DNA of 47,191 nucleotides from Pseudomonadota bacterium (lineage in GTDB: Bacteria; Pseudomonadota; Gammaproteobacteria; Xanthomonadales; Xanthomonadaceae), in the NCBI GenBank assembly GCA_023395465.1, contig JAEWZE010000054.1, positions 1-47,191 of the forward strand. The letters are read 5' to 3'. Of this stretch, positions 1 to 9,357 are shown one piece after another. A model generated the notes under the pieces. That model did not search any database, was not told where the DNA came from, and saw nothing but the letters and a program-made list of their open reading frames with translations. Every line of letters begins with the position of its first letter. Position 1 is the stretch's first letter. Both the position numbers and the translations under genes were made by a program.

Positions 1-1206
1 TGGAACGACACCAGCACCACCGCCGAGTGCGACGAGATCATGGACGCGGCCGGCGGCGCGGCGCGCTGCATCGAGCTGGCCGGCAACCCGATCCTGGCCG
101 GCTACACCGCCTCCAAGCTGCCGTGGACGCGCAAGCACCGCTCGCAGGCCTACGCGCGCCTGGCCACGATCCTGCTGCCGCACGACTACATCAACTATTG
201 GCTGACCGGCGAGTTGTGGATGGAGCACGGCGATGCGTCCGGGACCGGCTGGCTCGACGTGCGCACACGCGAATGGTCGGCCGAGATGCTGGCCGCGACC
301 GATCCCGACCGCGACCTTCGCGCGTGCCTGCCGCCGCTGGTCGGCGCCGACAGCCTGGCCAAGATCCGCCCGGCGCTGGCCGACGAACTGGGCCTGCCGC
401 ATGCGGTGCAGGTCTCCGCCGGCGGCGGCGACAACATGATGGCCGCGATCGGTACCGGCAACGTCGTGCCGGGCGTGCTCAGCATGAGCCTGGGCACCTC
501 GGGCACGCTGTTCACCTATGCCGCCGATCCGGTGGTCGACGCGCAGGGCCGCTGGGCCGCGTTCTGCGACTCCACCGGCGGCTGGCTGCCGCTGATCTGC
601 ACCATGAACTGCACCGTCGCCACCGAGGCGGTCGCGCGCCTGTGCGGCTTCTCCTCGCGCGACGGCGATGCGCTGCTGGCCGGCACCGTGCCGGGCGCCG
701 ACGGGCTGCTGATGCTGCCCTTCCTCAATGGCGAACGCACGCCCGACCTGCCGCACGGCCGCGGCAACCTGTTCGGCATGACCGCCACCAACCTGACGCC
801 GGCCAACCTCTACCGTTCGGCGATGGAAGGCGCGCTCTACAGCCTGATGAACGGCTACGACGGGCTGGTCGATGCGGGCCTGCGCTTCGAGGCGATCCGC
901 CTGACCGGCGGCGGCAGCCAGAGCGCGGTGTGGCGGCAGATGGTGGCCGACATGTTCGGCCTGCCCGTGGACGTGCCCGAGCAGTCGGAGGGCGCGGCCT
1001 TCGGCGCCGCCCTGCAGGCACTGTGGGCGGTCCGCCGCGCCGAGGGCGGCAGCGACAACGAACTCAGCGCGCTCGCCGCCTCGCACGTGCGCCTGGACCC
1101 ACGCCTGGCCGCGCAGCCGCACGCCGGCGCCACCGCCGCCTACGCCGCGCAGTACCGGCATTTCCTTTCCCACCTCGACGCGATCCGGCCGCTCTACGCC
1201 GAATGA
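1..1206 (+). CDS. xylB: Xylulokinase, C-terminal ~400 residues (5' end outside window)
   Basis: FGGY-family sugar kinase that phosphorylates D-xylulose to xylulose 5-phosphate in the cytoplasm. The reading frame is open from base 1, starting WNDTSTTAEC, a stretch found inside XylB proteins, so roughly the first 80-90 residues lie upstream. In-window motifs are GGGDNMMAAIGTGNV and SLGTSGT (ATPase-fold phosphate-binding region) and the C-terminal FGGY signature around LTGGGSQSAVWRQMVADMFG. The stop lies 37 bp before xylA on the same strand, so the two are probably co-transcribed. The order xylB-xylA supports xylulose rather than gluconate or glycerol as substrate. Regulation cannot be seen because the promoter is outside the window. 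Confidence 0.93.
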   Translation, partial: WNDTSTTAECDEIMDAAGGAARCIELAGNPILAGYTASKLPWTRKHRSQAYARLATILLPHDYINYWLTGELWMEHGDASGTGWLDVRTREWSAEMLAATDPDRDLRACLPPLVGADSLAKIRPALADELGLPHAVQVSAGGGDNMMAAIGTGNVVPGVLSMSLGTSGTLFTYAADPVVDAQGRWAAFCDSTGGWLPLICTMNCTVATEAVARLCGFSSRDGDALLAGTVPGADGLLMLPFLNGERTPDLPHGRGNLFGMTATNLTPANLYRSAMEGALYSLMNGYDGLVDAGLRFEAIRLTGGGSQSAVWRQMVADMFGLPVDVPEQSEGAAFGAALQALWAVRRAEGGSDNELSALAASHVRLDPRLAAQPHAGATAAYAAQYRHFLSHLDAIRPLYAE

Positions 1207-1243
1207 CCGCCCGATTCCCACCACGTCACGCACGGATACACAC

Positions 1244-2575
1244 ATGAGCAAGGCATTCATCGGCGCGAAGGAATACTTCCCCGGCATCGGCACGATCTCC
1301 TACGAAGGTCCGGGTTCGGACAACCCGCTCGCGTTCAAGGTCTACGACGCGGAGAAGAAGATCGGCGGCAAGACCATGCGCGAGCACCTGCGCTTCGCGG
1401 TCTGCTACTGGCACACCTTCTGCAACGCCGGCGCCGATCCATTCGGCCCGGGCACCCGCCGCTTCCCCTGGGAGAAGGGCGATGCGATGGCCACGGCCGA
1501 GGCCAAGGTCGATGCCGCGTTCGAGTTCTTCACCAAGATCGGCGTGCCGTACTGGTGCTTCCACGATGTGGACATGGCGCCGGACGCCGACGACATCGGC
1601 ACCTACGAGAAGAACCTCAAGCACCTGGTCGGCCTGGCCAAGGAGCGCCAGCAGGCCACCGGCATGAAGCTGCTGTGGGGCACGGCCAACCTGTTCTCGC
1701 ACCCGCGCTACATGAACGGTGCCTCGACCAACCCCGACTTCAACGTGGTCGCCCGCGCGGCGGTGCAGGTCAAGGCGGTACTGGATTCGGTGGTCGAACT
1801 GGGTGGCGAACACTACGTGTTCTGGGGTGGCCGCGAAGGCTATGCCTCGCTGCACAACACCGACATGAAGCGCGAGCTCGAGCACTTCGCGCGCTTCCTC
1901 ACCGCTGCCCGCGACTACGGCCGCAGCATCGGCTTCAAGGGCCAGTTCTTCATCGAACCCAAGCCGATGGAGCCGATGAAGCACCAGTACGACTTCGACA
2001 GCGCCACCGTTGCCGGCTTCCTCAAGCAGCACGGCCTGGAGAAGGACTTCTCGCTCAACATCGAGGCCAACCATGCCACGCTGTCGGGCCACACCTTCGA
2101 GCACGACCTGCAGGTGGCGGCCGACCACGGCCTGCTGGGCAGCATCGACGCCAACCGCGGCAACGCGCAGAACGGCTGGGATACCGACCAGTTCCCGACC
2201 GACCTGTACGACACGGTCGGCGCGATGATGGTGGTGCTGCGCCAGGGCGGCCTGGTCGGCGGGCTGAACTTCGACGCCAAGCCGCGCCGCGAGTCCACCG
2301 ACATGGAGGACCTGTTCATCGCCCACATCGGCGGCATGGACGCGTTCGCGCGCGGCCTGGAAGTGGCGCACGCGCTGCTCAACGACTCGCCGTGGGAAAG
2401 CTGGCGCAAGCAGCGCTACGCGAGCTTCGACAGCGGTGCCGGCGCCGACTTCGCCGCCGGCAAGCTGGGCCTGGCCGACTTGGCGGGCCTGGCGGCAAAG
2501 CTCGGCGAGCCCGAGCAGATCAGCGGCAAGCAGGAGCGCTACGAGAACCTGCTCAACCAGTACCTGCTGCGCTGA
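1244..2575 (+). CDS. xylA: Xylose isomerase
   Basis: Interconverts D-xylose and D-xylulose in the cytoplasm, feeding XylB. The 443-residue length matches class II xylose isomerases. The TIM-barrel signatures are clear: catalytic His107 and Asp110 in WCFHDVD, VFWGGREGY, the metal-ligand region NIEANHATLSGHTFEHDL, and GSIDANRGNAQNGWDTDQFP. The ATG at 1244 is chosen because the protein then starts at the usual class II N-terminus. The upstream Shine-Dalgarno is weak, which fits translation coupled to xylB. The gene is followed by a hairpin and then the convergent LacI regulator. No truncation or odd residue was seen. Confidence 0.97.
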   Translation: MSKAFIGAKEYFPGIGTISYEGPGSDNPLAFKVYDAEKKIGGKTMREHLRFAVCYWHTFCNAGADPFGPGTRRFPWEKGDAMATAEAKVDAAFEFFTKIGVPYWCFHDVDMAPDADDIGTYEKNLKHLVGLAKERQQATGMKLLWGTANLFSHPRYMNGASTNPDFNVVARAAVQVKAVLDSVVELGGEHYVFWGGREGYASLHNTDMKRELEHFARFLTAARDYGRSIGFKGQFFIEPKPMEPMKHQYDFDSATVAGFLKQHGLEKDFSLNIEANHATLSGHTFEHDLQVAADHGLLGSIDANRGNAQNGWDTDQFPTDLYDTVGAMMVVLRQGGLVGGLNFDAKPRRESTDMEDLFIAHIGGMDAFARGLEVAHALLNDSPWESWRKQRYASFDSGAGADFAAGKLGLADLAGLAAKLGEPEQISGKQERYENLLNQYLLR

Positions 2576-2646
2576 GCGGTCGGGCGGCCGGTCGACATGG
2601 GAGCGCATACGCCCCTGCCAGCCGAGCCGCCGCGCCGTCGCCGCGA

Positions 2647-2674
2647 TGTTCCTGCCCGTGCGCGGGCGGGGACA
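2647..2674 (+). terminator. Putative terminator hairpin after xylBA
   Basis: A 12-bp stem (2647-2658 with 2663-2674) closes a TGCG tetraloop. All pairs are Watson-Crick or G-U on the plus strand; two would become A-C mismatches on the minus strand, so it is better suited to ending the xylA transcript. It stops at the base before the lacI stop codon. No strong U-tract follows, so intrinsic termination is only inferred. Confidence 0.45.
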
Positions 2675-3733
2675 TCAGCGTTTGGGCGGTGCCACGGAGT
2701 CGCGTTCGATCAGTTCGTGCGGCACGACGTGGTCGACGACCGTGCGCGTGCTCTTGTCCTTGCGCCGGATGTTGCGCAGCAGGATGTCGACCGCCGAATC
2801 GGCCATCGCCGAGATCGGCTGGCGGATCGTGGTCAGCTCGGGCCAGACCGTGGTCGCGGCCGAGGTGTCGTCGAAGCCGACGATGGACAGGTCGCGTGGG
2901 ACGTCCAGTCCGCGCCGGTGCGCGACAGATACGGCCGCGGCCGCCATGTCGTCGTTGGCCGCGCAGATCGCGGTGGGCGGCTGCGGATGCGCGAGCAGCT
3001 TCTCGGTCGCCTCCAGCCCCGAGCGGTAGGTGAAGAAGCCCGATTCGACCAGGCTCGGATCGAGTTCGATGCCGGCGCCGGCCAGCGCCGCCTGGAAGCC
3101 CTCGTAGCGGCGGGTGCTGGCGGTCTGGTTGGGATTGCCCTTGATGTAGCCGATGCGGCGATGGCCGGCGGCGATCAGGTGGGCGGTGATTTCCCGGCTG
3201 GCGCGGTAGTCGTCGATACGTACGCAGGAAATGTCGTGGTGGAAGCGGCCCGAGGCGATCGCGACCACCGGCACCTCGGCCTCGACGAACTCAGACACCA
3301 GCGCCTTGGATTCGCACAGCGGCGGCGGCAGGATCACGCCGGCCACGCGCTTGGCGAGCGCGGCCGCGGCCTGGCGCTGTGCGCTGGGGCCGAGGTTGTC
3401 CCAGGTGTCGATCACCAGCTGCGCGGCCGTGCGCGTGGCGCCGCGAAGCGCGCCGGCGAGCAGCTCGCGCAGGTAGGCGTTGCTGGGGTTGGTGTAGATC
3501 ATCGCCACCCGCGTGTCCTGCGCGGTGGCCAGCGCGCTGGCGGCGAGGTTGGGCGTGTAGCCCAGTTCGCGCACCGCCCGCATCACCCGTTCGCGGGTGG
3601 TCTCGCGCACCTTGCCGTGGCCGTTGACCACGCGCGACACCGTCATCGGGGACACCTTGGCGAGCGCGGCGACCTCGTCGAGCGTCACCGCCATGCCCTT
3701 GCGGCGAGCGGCTTTCCTTGGCTGTTTCTGCAA
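2675..3733 (-). CDS. LacI-family transcriptional regulator, probable xylan/xylose repressor
   Basis: DNA-binding regulator of 352 residues with the standard LacI layout. The N-terminal helix-turn-helix and hinge read TLDEVAALAKVSPMTVSRVV, then the YTPNLAASALA hinge region. A periplasmic-binding-protein-like effector domain follows, ending in the ISIVGFDD/LTTIRQP-type region (SIVGFDDTSAATT, LTTIRQPISAMADSAVDILL). I place the start at a TTG (3733) because AAGGGGA lies just upstream. An in-frame ATG at 3694 immediately before the HTH is possible, but its purine-rich stretch is too close. The gene diverges from the GH67 operon and converges on xylA, so a repressor of the surrounding xylan genes is the simplest role. 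The effector (xylose, xylo-oligosaccharide or uronate) cannot be told. Confidence 0.88.
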   Translation of the reverse strand: MQKQPRKAARRKGMAVTLDEVAALAKVSPMTVSRVVNGHGKVRETTRERVMRAVRELGYTPNLAASALATAQDTRVAMIYTNPSNAYLRELLAGALRGATRTAAQLVIDTWDNLGPSAQRQAAAALAKRVAGVILPPPLCESKALVSEFVEAEVPVVAIASGRFHHDISCVRIDDYRASREITAHLIAAGHRRIGYIKGNPNQTASTRRYEGFQAALAGAGIELDPSLVESGFFTYRSGLEATEKLLAHPQPPTAICAANDDMAAAAVSVAHRRGLDVPRDLSIVGFDDTSAATTVWPELTTIRQPISAMADSAVDILLRNIRRKDKSTRTVVDHVVPHELIERDSVAPPKR

Positions 3734-3755
3734 TTCCTGTCCCCTTGCCGCGCCG

Positions 3756-3809
3756 CGGCGATATGCCTGTCGCCGGCACGCCACGCACGGCGCAAACCGG
3801 CGATCGCCG
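3756..3809. promoter_or_regulatory. Two inverted repeats in the lacI / GH67 divergent region
   Basis: CGGCGA-N8-TCGCCG occupies 3756-3775 and the perfect palindrome CGGCGATCGCCG occupies 3798-3809. Both share the CGGCGAT half. They sit between the divergent starts and could be operator sites, but GC-rich palindromes of this size are common in such genomes. No convincing sigma-70 boxes were recognised. Confidence 0.25.
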
Positions 3810-3849
3810 CCGGGACGCGTACTCCATGACCAACATGAGGGCTGAACGA

Positions 3850-6081
3850 ATGGTACACATCGACAGGCGTCCACGACATCCCGGCGTCATGTCCGCACAG
3901 GACAGGACGGTGCGCGGCGGTGGCCGGTTCCTGGCGATGCTGGCCTGCCTGCTGGCCGCGCTGGCGTGCCTGCCGGCCGTGGCCGTGGCCGAGGACGGCT
4001 ACGAGCTGTGGCTGCGCTACCGCCCGGTCGATGCCGCCCGGGCCGGCGACTACCGCTCGCGGTTCACCCAACTGGTGGCGCCCACCGCCACCGCGACCCA
4101 GCGGGCCACCCGCGACGAACTGCTGCGCGGGCTGGGCGGCCTGCTCGGCCAGGCCCCGGCGCAGGGGCAGGACCTCGGGCGCGCGGGCGCGCTGCTGGTC
4201 GGCACCCCCGGGTCGCTGCCGCACATCGCGCGCCTGCAGCTTGCGCTCGACGGGCTGGGCGACGAGGGCTACCTGATCCGCAGCACCGAAATCGACGGCC
4301 GCGCGGCGACGGTGGTGGCGGCGAACTCCGACACCGGCGCACTGTATGGCGCCTTCCACCTGCTGCGGCTGCTGCAGACCGGGCAGGCGGTGAACGCGCT
4401 GGACCTGCGCGAGGCGCCGAAGGTCAAGCTGCGCGTGCTCAACCACTGGGACGATCTGAACCGGCACGTCGAACGCGGCTACTCGGGGCAGTCGATCTGG
4501 GACTGGCACCGCCTGCCGGGCTGGCTGGACCCGCGCTACACCGACTACGCCCGCGCCAATGCCTCGATCGGCATCAACGGCACCGTGCTCAACAACGTCA
4601 ACGCCAATGCACAGATCCTGACACCGATGTACCTGGACAAGGTGGCGGCGCTGGCCGGGGTGATGCGCGCCTACGGCATCCGCGTCTACCTGAGCGCGCG
4701 CTTCAGCGCGCCGATGGAGATCGGCGGCCTCGAGACCGCCGATCCCAAGGACCCGGCGGTGCAGCGCTGGTGGCGCGCCAAGACCGAGGAGATCTACGCG
4801 AAGATCCCGGACTTCGGTGGCTTCCTGGTCAAGGCCAATTCGGAAGGACAGCCCGGTCCGCAGGACTTCGGTCGCACCCACGCCGACGGCGCCAACATGC
4901 TCGCCGACGCGGTCGCTCCGCATGGCGGCGTGGTGATGTGGCGCGCCTTCGTCTATTCGGACGAGGAACCCGATGATCGCCACAAGCAGGCCTATACCGA
5001 GTTCGTGCCGCACGACGGCGAGTTCCGCGACAACGTGCTGGTCCAGATCAAGAACGGAGCGATCGACTTCCAGCCGCGCGAACCCTTCCATCCGCTGTTC
5101 GGCGCGATGCCGAAGACGCCGCTGATGATGGAGTTCCAGATCACCAAGGAGTACCTCGGTTTCGCCACCCACCTGGCGTACCTGGGGCCGATGTACGAGG
5201 AGGTGCTGCGCGCCGACACGCATGCAAGGGGCGAAGGTTCGACCGTGGCGAAGGTGGTCGACGGCTCGCTCGAAGGGCACGCGCTCAGCGGCATCGCCGG
5301 CGTGGCCAACATCGGCAGCGACCGCAACTGGAGCGGCTCGCATTTCGACCAGGCCAACTGGTACGCGTTCGGGCGCATGGCCTGGGATCCGGAGGCCGGC
5401 GCGCGCCCGATCGCGCAGGACTGGGTGCGGATGACGTTCTCCCGCGATGAGGCCGTCTCAGCGCCCATCGTCGGGATGATGATGGCCTCGCACCAGGCCG
5501 TGGTCGATTACATGACGCCGCTGGGCCTGCACCACCTGATGGGCCGCGGCCACCACTACGGCCCGGCGCCCTGGGTGGAGGGCGGGCCGCGCGCGGACTG
5601 GACTTCGGTGTACTTCCACCGCGCGACGAAGGACGGGATCGGCTTCGACCGCACCACCGGAGGCAGCGATGCGGTGTCGCAGTACGCGCCGCCGGTGGCC
5701 GAGGTGTTCAACGATCCGTCGCGCGTGCCCGAGGAGTTCCTGCTCTGGTTCCACCATCGGCCGTGGACCAGTCGCGTCGCCTCGGGGCGCACGCTGTGGG
5801 ACGAACTGGTGCATCGCTACTCGCGCGGCGTGGCGGAGGTGGAGCGGATGCAGGCGACGTGGGCCGGCCTGGCAGGCCGGGTCGATGCCGAGCGCCACCA
5901 CCAGGTGGACCGGTTCCTCGCCATCCAACGCGACGAGGCGCAATGGTGGCGCGATGCCAGCATCGCCTACTTCCAGACCTTCTCGGGCCTGCCGCTGCCG
6001 CCGGGCGAGGCGCCGCCCGCACAGTCGCTGGAGTACTACAAGGCGCTCGAGTTCCCGCATGCGCCGGGGGACACGCAGTGA
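3850..6081 (+). CDS. aguA: GH67 alpha-glucuronidase, secreted to periplasm
   Basis: Removes (4-O-methyl)glucuronic acid from the non-reducing-end xylose of short xylo-oligosaccharides. GH67 catalytic regions are visible: VKANSEGQPGPQDFGR with the general acid Glu, then KNGAIDFQPREP and LMMEFQITKEYLG, which carry the Asp and Glu assigned to the base function in this family. The 743-residue length is usual for a GH67 with a signal peptide. The signal is a basic RTVRGGGR followed by a hydrophobic run ending PAVAVA. The ATG at 3850 is chosen because GAGGG lies 8 nt upstream; ATG 3889 gives a more compact signal peptide and remains possible. This is the first gene of a tightly overlapping operon; its stop shares four bases with the next start. 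Confidence 0.94.
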   Translation: MVHIDRRPRHPGVMSAQDRTVRGGGRFLAMLACLLAALACLPAVAVAEDGYELWLRYRPVDAARAGDYRSRFTQLVAPTATATQRATRDELLRGLGGLLGQAPAQGQDLGRAGALLVGTPGSLPHIARLQLALDGLGDEGYLIRSTEIDGRAATVVAANSDTGALYGAFHLLRLLQTGQAVNALDLREAPKVKLRVLNHWDDLNRHVERGYSGQSIWDWHRLPGWLDPRYTDYARANASIGINGTVLNNVNANAQILTPMYLDKVAALAGVMRAYGIRVYLSARFSAPMEIGGLETADPKDPAVQRWWRAKTEEIYAKIPDFGGFLVKANSEGQPGPQDFGRTHADGANMLADAVAPHGGVVMWRAFVYSDEEPDDRHKQAYTEFVPHDGEFRDNVLVQIKNGAIDFQPREPFHPLFGAMPKTPLMMEFQITKEYLGFATHLAYLGPMYEEVLRADTHARGEGSTVAKVVDGSLEGHALSGIAGVANIGSDRNWSGSHFDQANWYAFGRMAWDPEAGARPIAQDWVRMTFSRDEAVSAPIVGMMMASHQAVVDYMTPLGLHHLMGRGHHYGPAPWVEGGPRADWTSVYFHRATKDGIGFDRTTGGSDAVSQYAPPVAEVFNDPSRVPEEFLLWFHHRPWTSRVASGRTLWDELVHRYSRGVAEVERMQATWAGLAGRVDAERHHQVDRFLAIQRDEAQWWRDASIAYFQTFSGLPLPPGEAPPAQSLEYYKALEFPHAPGDTQ

Positions 6082-8081
6082 GCCGGGCCTCGGATCGCTC
6101 CGCGCGCGGCGCGGTGCTGGGCCTTCTGCTGTCGACGTGCCTGCTGGCGCCGGCCGCCGCGGCAGCGGACGGCGAGCCGCTGCTGCACGCGATGTTCCAG
6201 GACCATGCGGTGGTCCAGCGCGACCAGCCGCTGCGGCTCTGGGGGCAGGCCGATCCCGGCACCCAGGTGCGGGTCTCGTTGGCCGGCAAGCGCGCTATCG
6301 CGCGTGCGGACGCGGACGGGCACTGGGAGGCGCGGCTGCCAGCGCTGAAGGCGGGTGGACCGCACGTGATGGAAGTCGTGGCGGGCGCGCGCAGCCAGCG
6401 CGTGTCGGACGTGCTGGTAGGGGATGTGTGGCTGTGTTCGGGCCAGTCGAACATGGAGCTGCAGGTCTGGCGCGCGCTGGACGCGCGCTCGGAGATTGCC
6501 GGCGCCGGCAACGACCGCATCCGCCTGCTGACGGTGCCGCAGGTTTCGGATGTCACGCCGCAGCAGACCTTTTCCGAGGACGTGCGCTGGGAGCCGGTGA
6601 ATCCGGAATCGGTGCGCGAGTTCTCCGCCGCCTGCTACTTCTTCGCGCGCGAGCTGCAGAAGACGGTCGACGTGCCGATGGGCCTGATCGACGCCTCCTG
6701 GGGCGGATCGCGCATCCAGGCCTGGACCAGCGGCGAGGCCCTGCGCACGCTCGAGACCTACAACGGCGAGCTCGACGTGCTCGCGCGCTACGCCGACGAC
6801 CCGGTCGCGGCCGTGGGCGAGTGGGGCGCGCTGTGGCAGCGCTGGTGGTTGCAGCAGCCGGCCAACGGGGCGGGCGATCGTCCCTGGGAAGGCGGTGCGG
6901 CGGGCAACTGGCGCGACGCGCCCGCGCAGCTTGGTGCCTGGGAGCGTTGGGGCGTGCCGGCGCTGGCCGATTTCAACGGCATGGTCTGGTACCGCACGGA
7001 CGTGCAACTGACCGCGGCGCAGGCGGCGCAGGAAGCCGTGCTGCTGCTCGGTCCGGCCGACGAAATCGACATGACCTGGGTCAACGGCCGTGGCGTCGGC
7101 AGCACTTATGGCGCCGGTGCGGGACGCGAGTACGTGCTGCCGCCGGGCCTGTTGCGGGCGGGCGGGAACAGCATCGTGGTGAACGTGCTCGACACGTATC
7201 GCGAAGGCGGACTGGCTGGCCCGGCCAGCGCGCATTCGCTGCGCCTGGCCGACGGCAGCAGCGTGCCGCTGGACGGCGGCTGGGAGTACCGCATCGTGCC
7301 AGCGGAAGCGGGCACGCCGCCGCGGGCGCCCTGGCAGAGTGCGGCGGGCCTGTCCACGCTCTACAACGGCATGATCGCGCCGATCGGCCGCTACGGCCTG
7401 CGCGGCGCGCTGTGGTACCAGGGCGAGTCCAACACCTTCGAGCACGACCGCTACGGCGACCTCCTGCGCGCGCTGCGCAAGGACTGGCGCGCGCGCTTCG
7501 GCGAGCGGCTGCCGCTGCTGGTGGCGCAGCTGGCCAACTATGGCGCGGCCCCGATCCGTCCGACCGAGAGCGACTGGGCGGCGCTGCGCGAGGCACAACG
7601 TGCGGTTGCCGCGGAAGACGCCTCCACCGGGCTGGTGGTGGCGATCGACATCGGCGACCGCTACGACATCCATCCGACCAACAAGCAGGAGCTTGGACGC
7701 CGCTTCGCACGCGCCGCGCGCCACGTCGTCTACGGCGAAGCGCTGCCCGCGTCCGGCCCGGTCCCCACGGCCGCCCGTCGCAACGGCGAGTCGGTCGTGG
7801 TCGAGTTCGGCGACGTAACCGATGGCCTGGTGGCCTACGGCGCCGACGGCCCGATCGGCTTCGAACTGTGCGGCGCCGATGCAGGCTCCTGCCGCTACGC
7901 ACGGGCACAGATCCGGACCAACCGCATCACCTTGGACGCGCCTGCCGCCCACGCGGCCACGCGCGTGCGCTACTGCTGGGCCGACAGCCCGGTCTGCACC
8001 CTGTTCGACGGCGCCGGCCTGCCGGCAGGTCCGTTCGAATTGCCCATCACCCCGATGATCGACGACGACAACGCACGATGA
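6078..8081 (+). CDS. SGNH-fold acetyl esterase (sialate O-acetylesterase-like / CE20-like)
   Basis: Probably removes acetyl groups from xylan side chains or backbone in the periplasm. A GTG start overlaps the GH67 stop (GTGA) and opens a signal peptide ending near LAPAAAAA. The SGNH blocks are split: GQSNM with nucleophile Ser124, GALWYQGESN near residues 443-452, and YDIHPTN with the catalytic Asp-x-His at about 530-532. Between them, about residues 290-410, lies an inserted jelly-roll like those of GH2 enzymes (MVWYRTDVQL, WVNGRGVGSTYG). Such SGNH proteins with an inserted accessory domain are known as sialate 9-O-acetylesterase-like and, in Xanthomonas, as CE20 acetyl esterases. The xylan context favours acetylxylan over sialate; exact specificity is inferred. 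Confidence 0.82.
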   Translation: MSRASDRSARGAVLGLLLSTCLLAPAAAAADGEPLLHAMFQDHAVVQRDQPLRLWGQADPGTQVRVSLAGKRAIARADADGHWEARLPALKAGGPHVMEVVAGARSQRVSDVLVGDVWLCSGQSNMELQVWRALDARSEIAGAGNDRIRLLTVPQVSDVTPQQTFSEDVRWEPVNPESVREFSAACYFFARELQKTVDVPMGLIDASWGGSRIQAWTSGEALRTLETYNGELDVLARYADDPVAAVGEWGALWQRWWLQQPANGAGDRPWEGGAAGNWRDAPAQLGAWERWGVPALADFNGMVWYRTDVQLTAAQAAQEAVLLLGPADEIDMTWVNGRGVGSTYGAGAGREYVLPPGLLRAGGNSIVVNVLDTYREGGLAGPASAHSLRLADGSSVPLDGGWEYRIVPAEAGTPPRAPWQSAAGLSTLYNGMIAPIGRYGLRGALWYQGESNTFEHDRYGDLLRALRKDWRARFGERLPLLVAQLANYGAAPIRPTESDWAALREAQRAVAAEDASTGLVVAIDIGDRYDIHPTNKQELGRRFARAARHVVYGEALPASGPVPTAARRNGESVVVEFGDVTDGLVAYGADGPIGFELCGADAGSCRYARAQIRTNRITLDAPAAHAATRVRYCWADSPVCTLFDGAGLPAGPFELPITPMIDDDNAR

Positions 8082-9331
8082 ACATCAACGCCACAGACGC
8101 CACCACCCACGGCTCGAAGAACGATCGCGAGATCGTCGACGCCAGGGTCATCGTCACCTGCCCGGGGCGCAATTTCGTCACCCTGAAGATCACCACGCGC
8201 TCGGGCATGTACGGACTGGGCGACGCCACCCTCAACGGTCGCGAGCTGGCCGTGGCCTCGTACCTGTCGGACCACGTGGTGCCCAACCTGGTCGGCCGCG
8301 ATGCCGGCCGCATCGAGGACATCTGGCAGTTCCTGTATCGCGGTGCCTACTGGCGGCGTGGCCCGGTGACGATGAGTGCGATCGCCGCGGTCGACGTGGC
8401 GCTGTGGGACATCCTCGGCAAGATGGCCGGCATGCCGGTGTACCAACTGCTGGGTGGCCGCTCGCGCGAGGGCGCGCTGGTCTACGGCCACGCCAACGGC
8501 CGCGACATCGCCGAAGCTTCCGATGCGGTGGGTCGATTCATCGAACAGGGCTTCCTGGCGGTGCGCGCGCAGTGCGGCGTGCCCGGCGTCAAGAAGGCCT
8601 ACGGCATCTCCAGCGCCAAGGGGTATGAGCCGGCCGAGAGCGAACTGCCGCTGGAAACCACCTGGAATACACCGCGCTACCTGGACACCGCGCCGAAGCT
8701 GTTCGAACAGCTGCGCGCCGACCACGGGCCGGACGTCGAACTGCTGCACGACGTGCACCACCGGCTGACCCCGATCGAGGCGGCGCGACTGGCGAAGTCG
8801 CTGGAACCGTACCGGCTGTTCTGGCTGGAGGACGCGACCCCGGCCGAGAACCAGAAATCCTTCGAGCTGATCCGCCAGCATTCGGTCACTGCGCTGGCGG
8901 TGGGCGAGGTGTTCAACTCGATCTGGGACTGCAAGCACCTGATCGAGAACCAGCTGATCGACTACATCCGCACCACCATCGTGCACGGCGGCGGCATCAG
9001 CCACGTGCGACGCATCGCCGATTTCGCCGCCCTGCACCAGGTGCGCACCGGCTTCCACGGCGCGACCGACCTGTCGCCGGTGACGATGGGCGCCGCGCTG
9101 CACTTCGACACATGGGTGCCGAACTTCGGCATCCAGGAATACATGTTCCACACCGAGGAAACCGACGCGGTGTTCCCGCACGACTACGTGCTGCGCAACG
9201 GCCGCCTGCACGTGGGCGACACGCCGGGCATCGGCGTGGACATCGACGAGGCGCTGGCGGCGAAGTATCCGTACGCGCCGAAGCAACTGCCGATCGCGCG
9301 CTTGGAAGACGGCGCGATGTGGGACTGGTGA
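8078..9331 (+). CDS. manD: D-mannonate dehydratase of the ManD/RspA (enolase superfamily) type
   Basis: Dehydrates D-mannonate to 2-keto-3-deoxygluconate in the cytoplasm, the third step of glucuronate breakdown after UxaC and UxuB. The 417-residue protein has the enolase-superfamily metal ligands Asp225 (LLHDVHH), Glu251 (WLEDATP) and Glu277 (VGEVFNS). It also has His227 and a Tyr near 175 that match the catalytic pair described for ManD enzymes. It is not the TIM-barrel UxuA family, although it would fill the same step. ATG 8078 overlaps the upstream stop (ATGA). Some ManD homologues have very low activity on mannonate, but the neighbouring uxuB and the uxaC elsewhere in the locus support full function. 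Confidence 0.9.
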   Translation: MNINATDATTHGSKNDREIVDARVIVTCPGRNFVTLKITTRSGMYGLGDATLNGRELAVASYLSDHVVPNLVGRDAGRIEDIWQFLYRGAYWRRGPVTMSAIAAVDVALWDILGKMAGMPVYQLLGGRSREGALVYGHANGRDIAEASDAVGRFIEQGFLAVRAQCGVPGVKKAYGISSAKGYEPAESELPLETTWNTPRYLDTAPKLFEQLRADHGPDVELLHDVHHRLTPIEAARLAKSLEPYRLFWLEDATPAENQKSFELIRQHSVTALAVGEVFNSIWDCKHLIENQLIDYIRTTIVHGGGISHVRRIADFAALHQVRTGFHGATDLSPVTMGAALHFDTWVPNFGIQEYMFHTEETDAVFPHDYVLRNGRLHVGDTPGIGVDIDEALAAKYPYAPKQLPIARLEDGAMWDW

Positions 9332-9357
9332 AGCACGTTCTTGAAAGGGGAATGAAG

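Noticed and set aside
5669..9331. Apparent 1220-residue fusion ending in ManD
   Set aside because: Only the part from 8078 has protein-like sequence. The upstream portion is a shadow of the GH67 and esterase genes.
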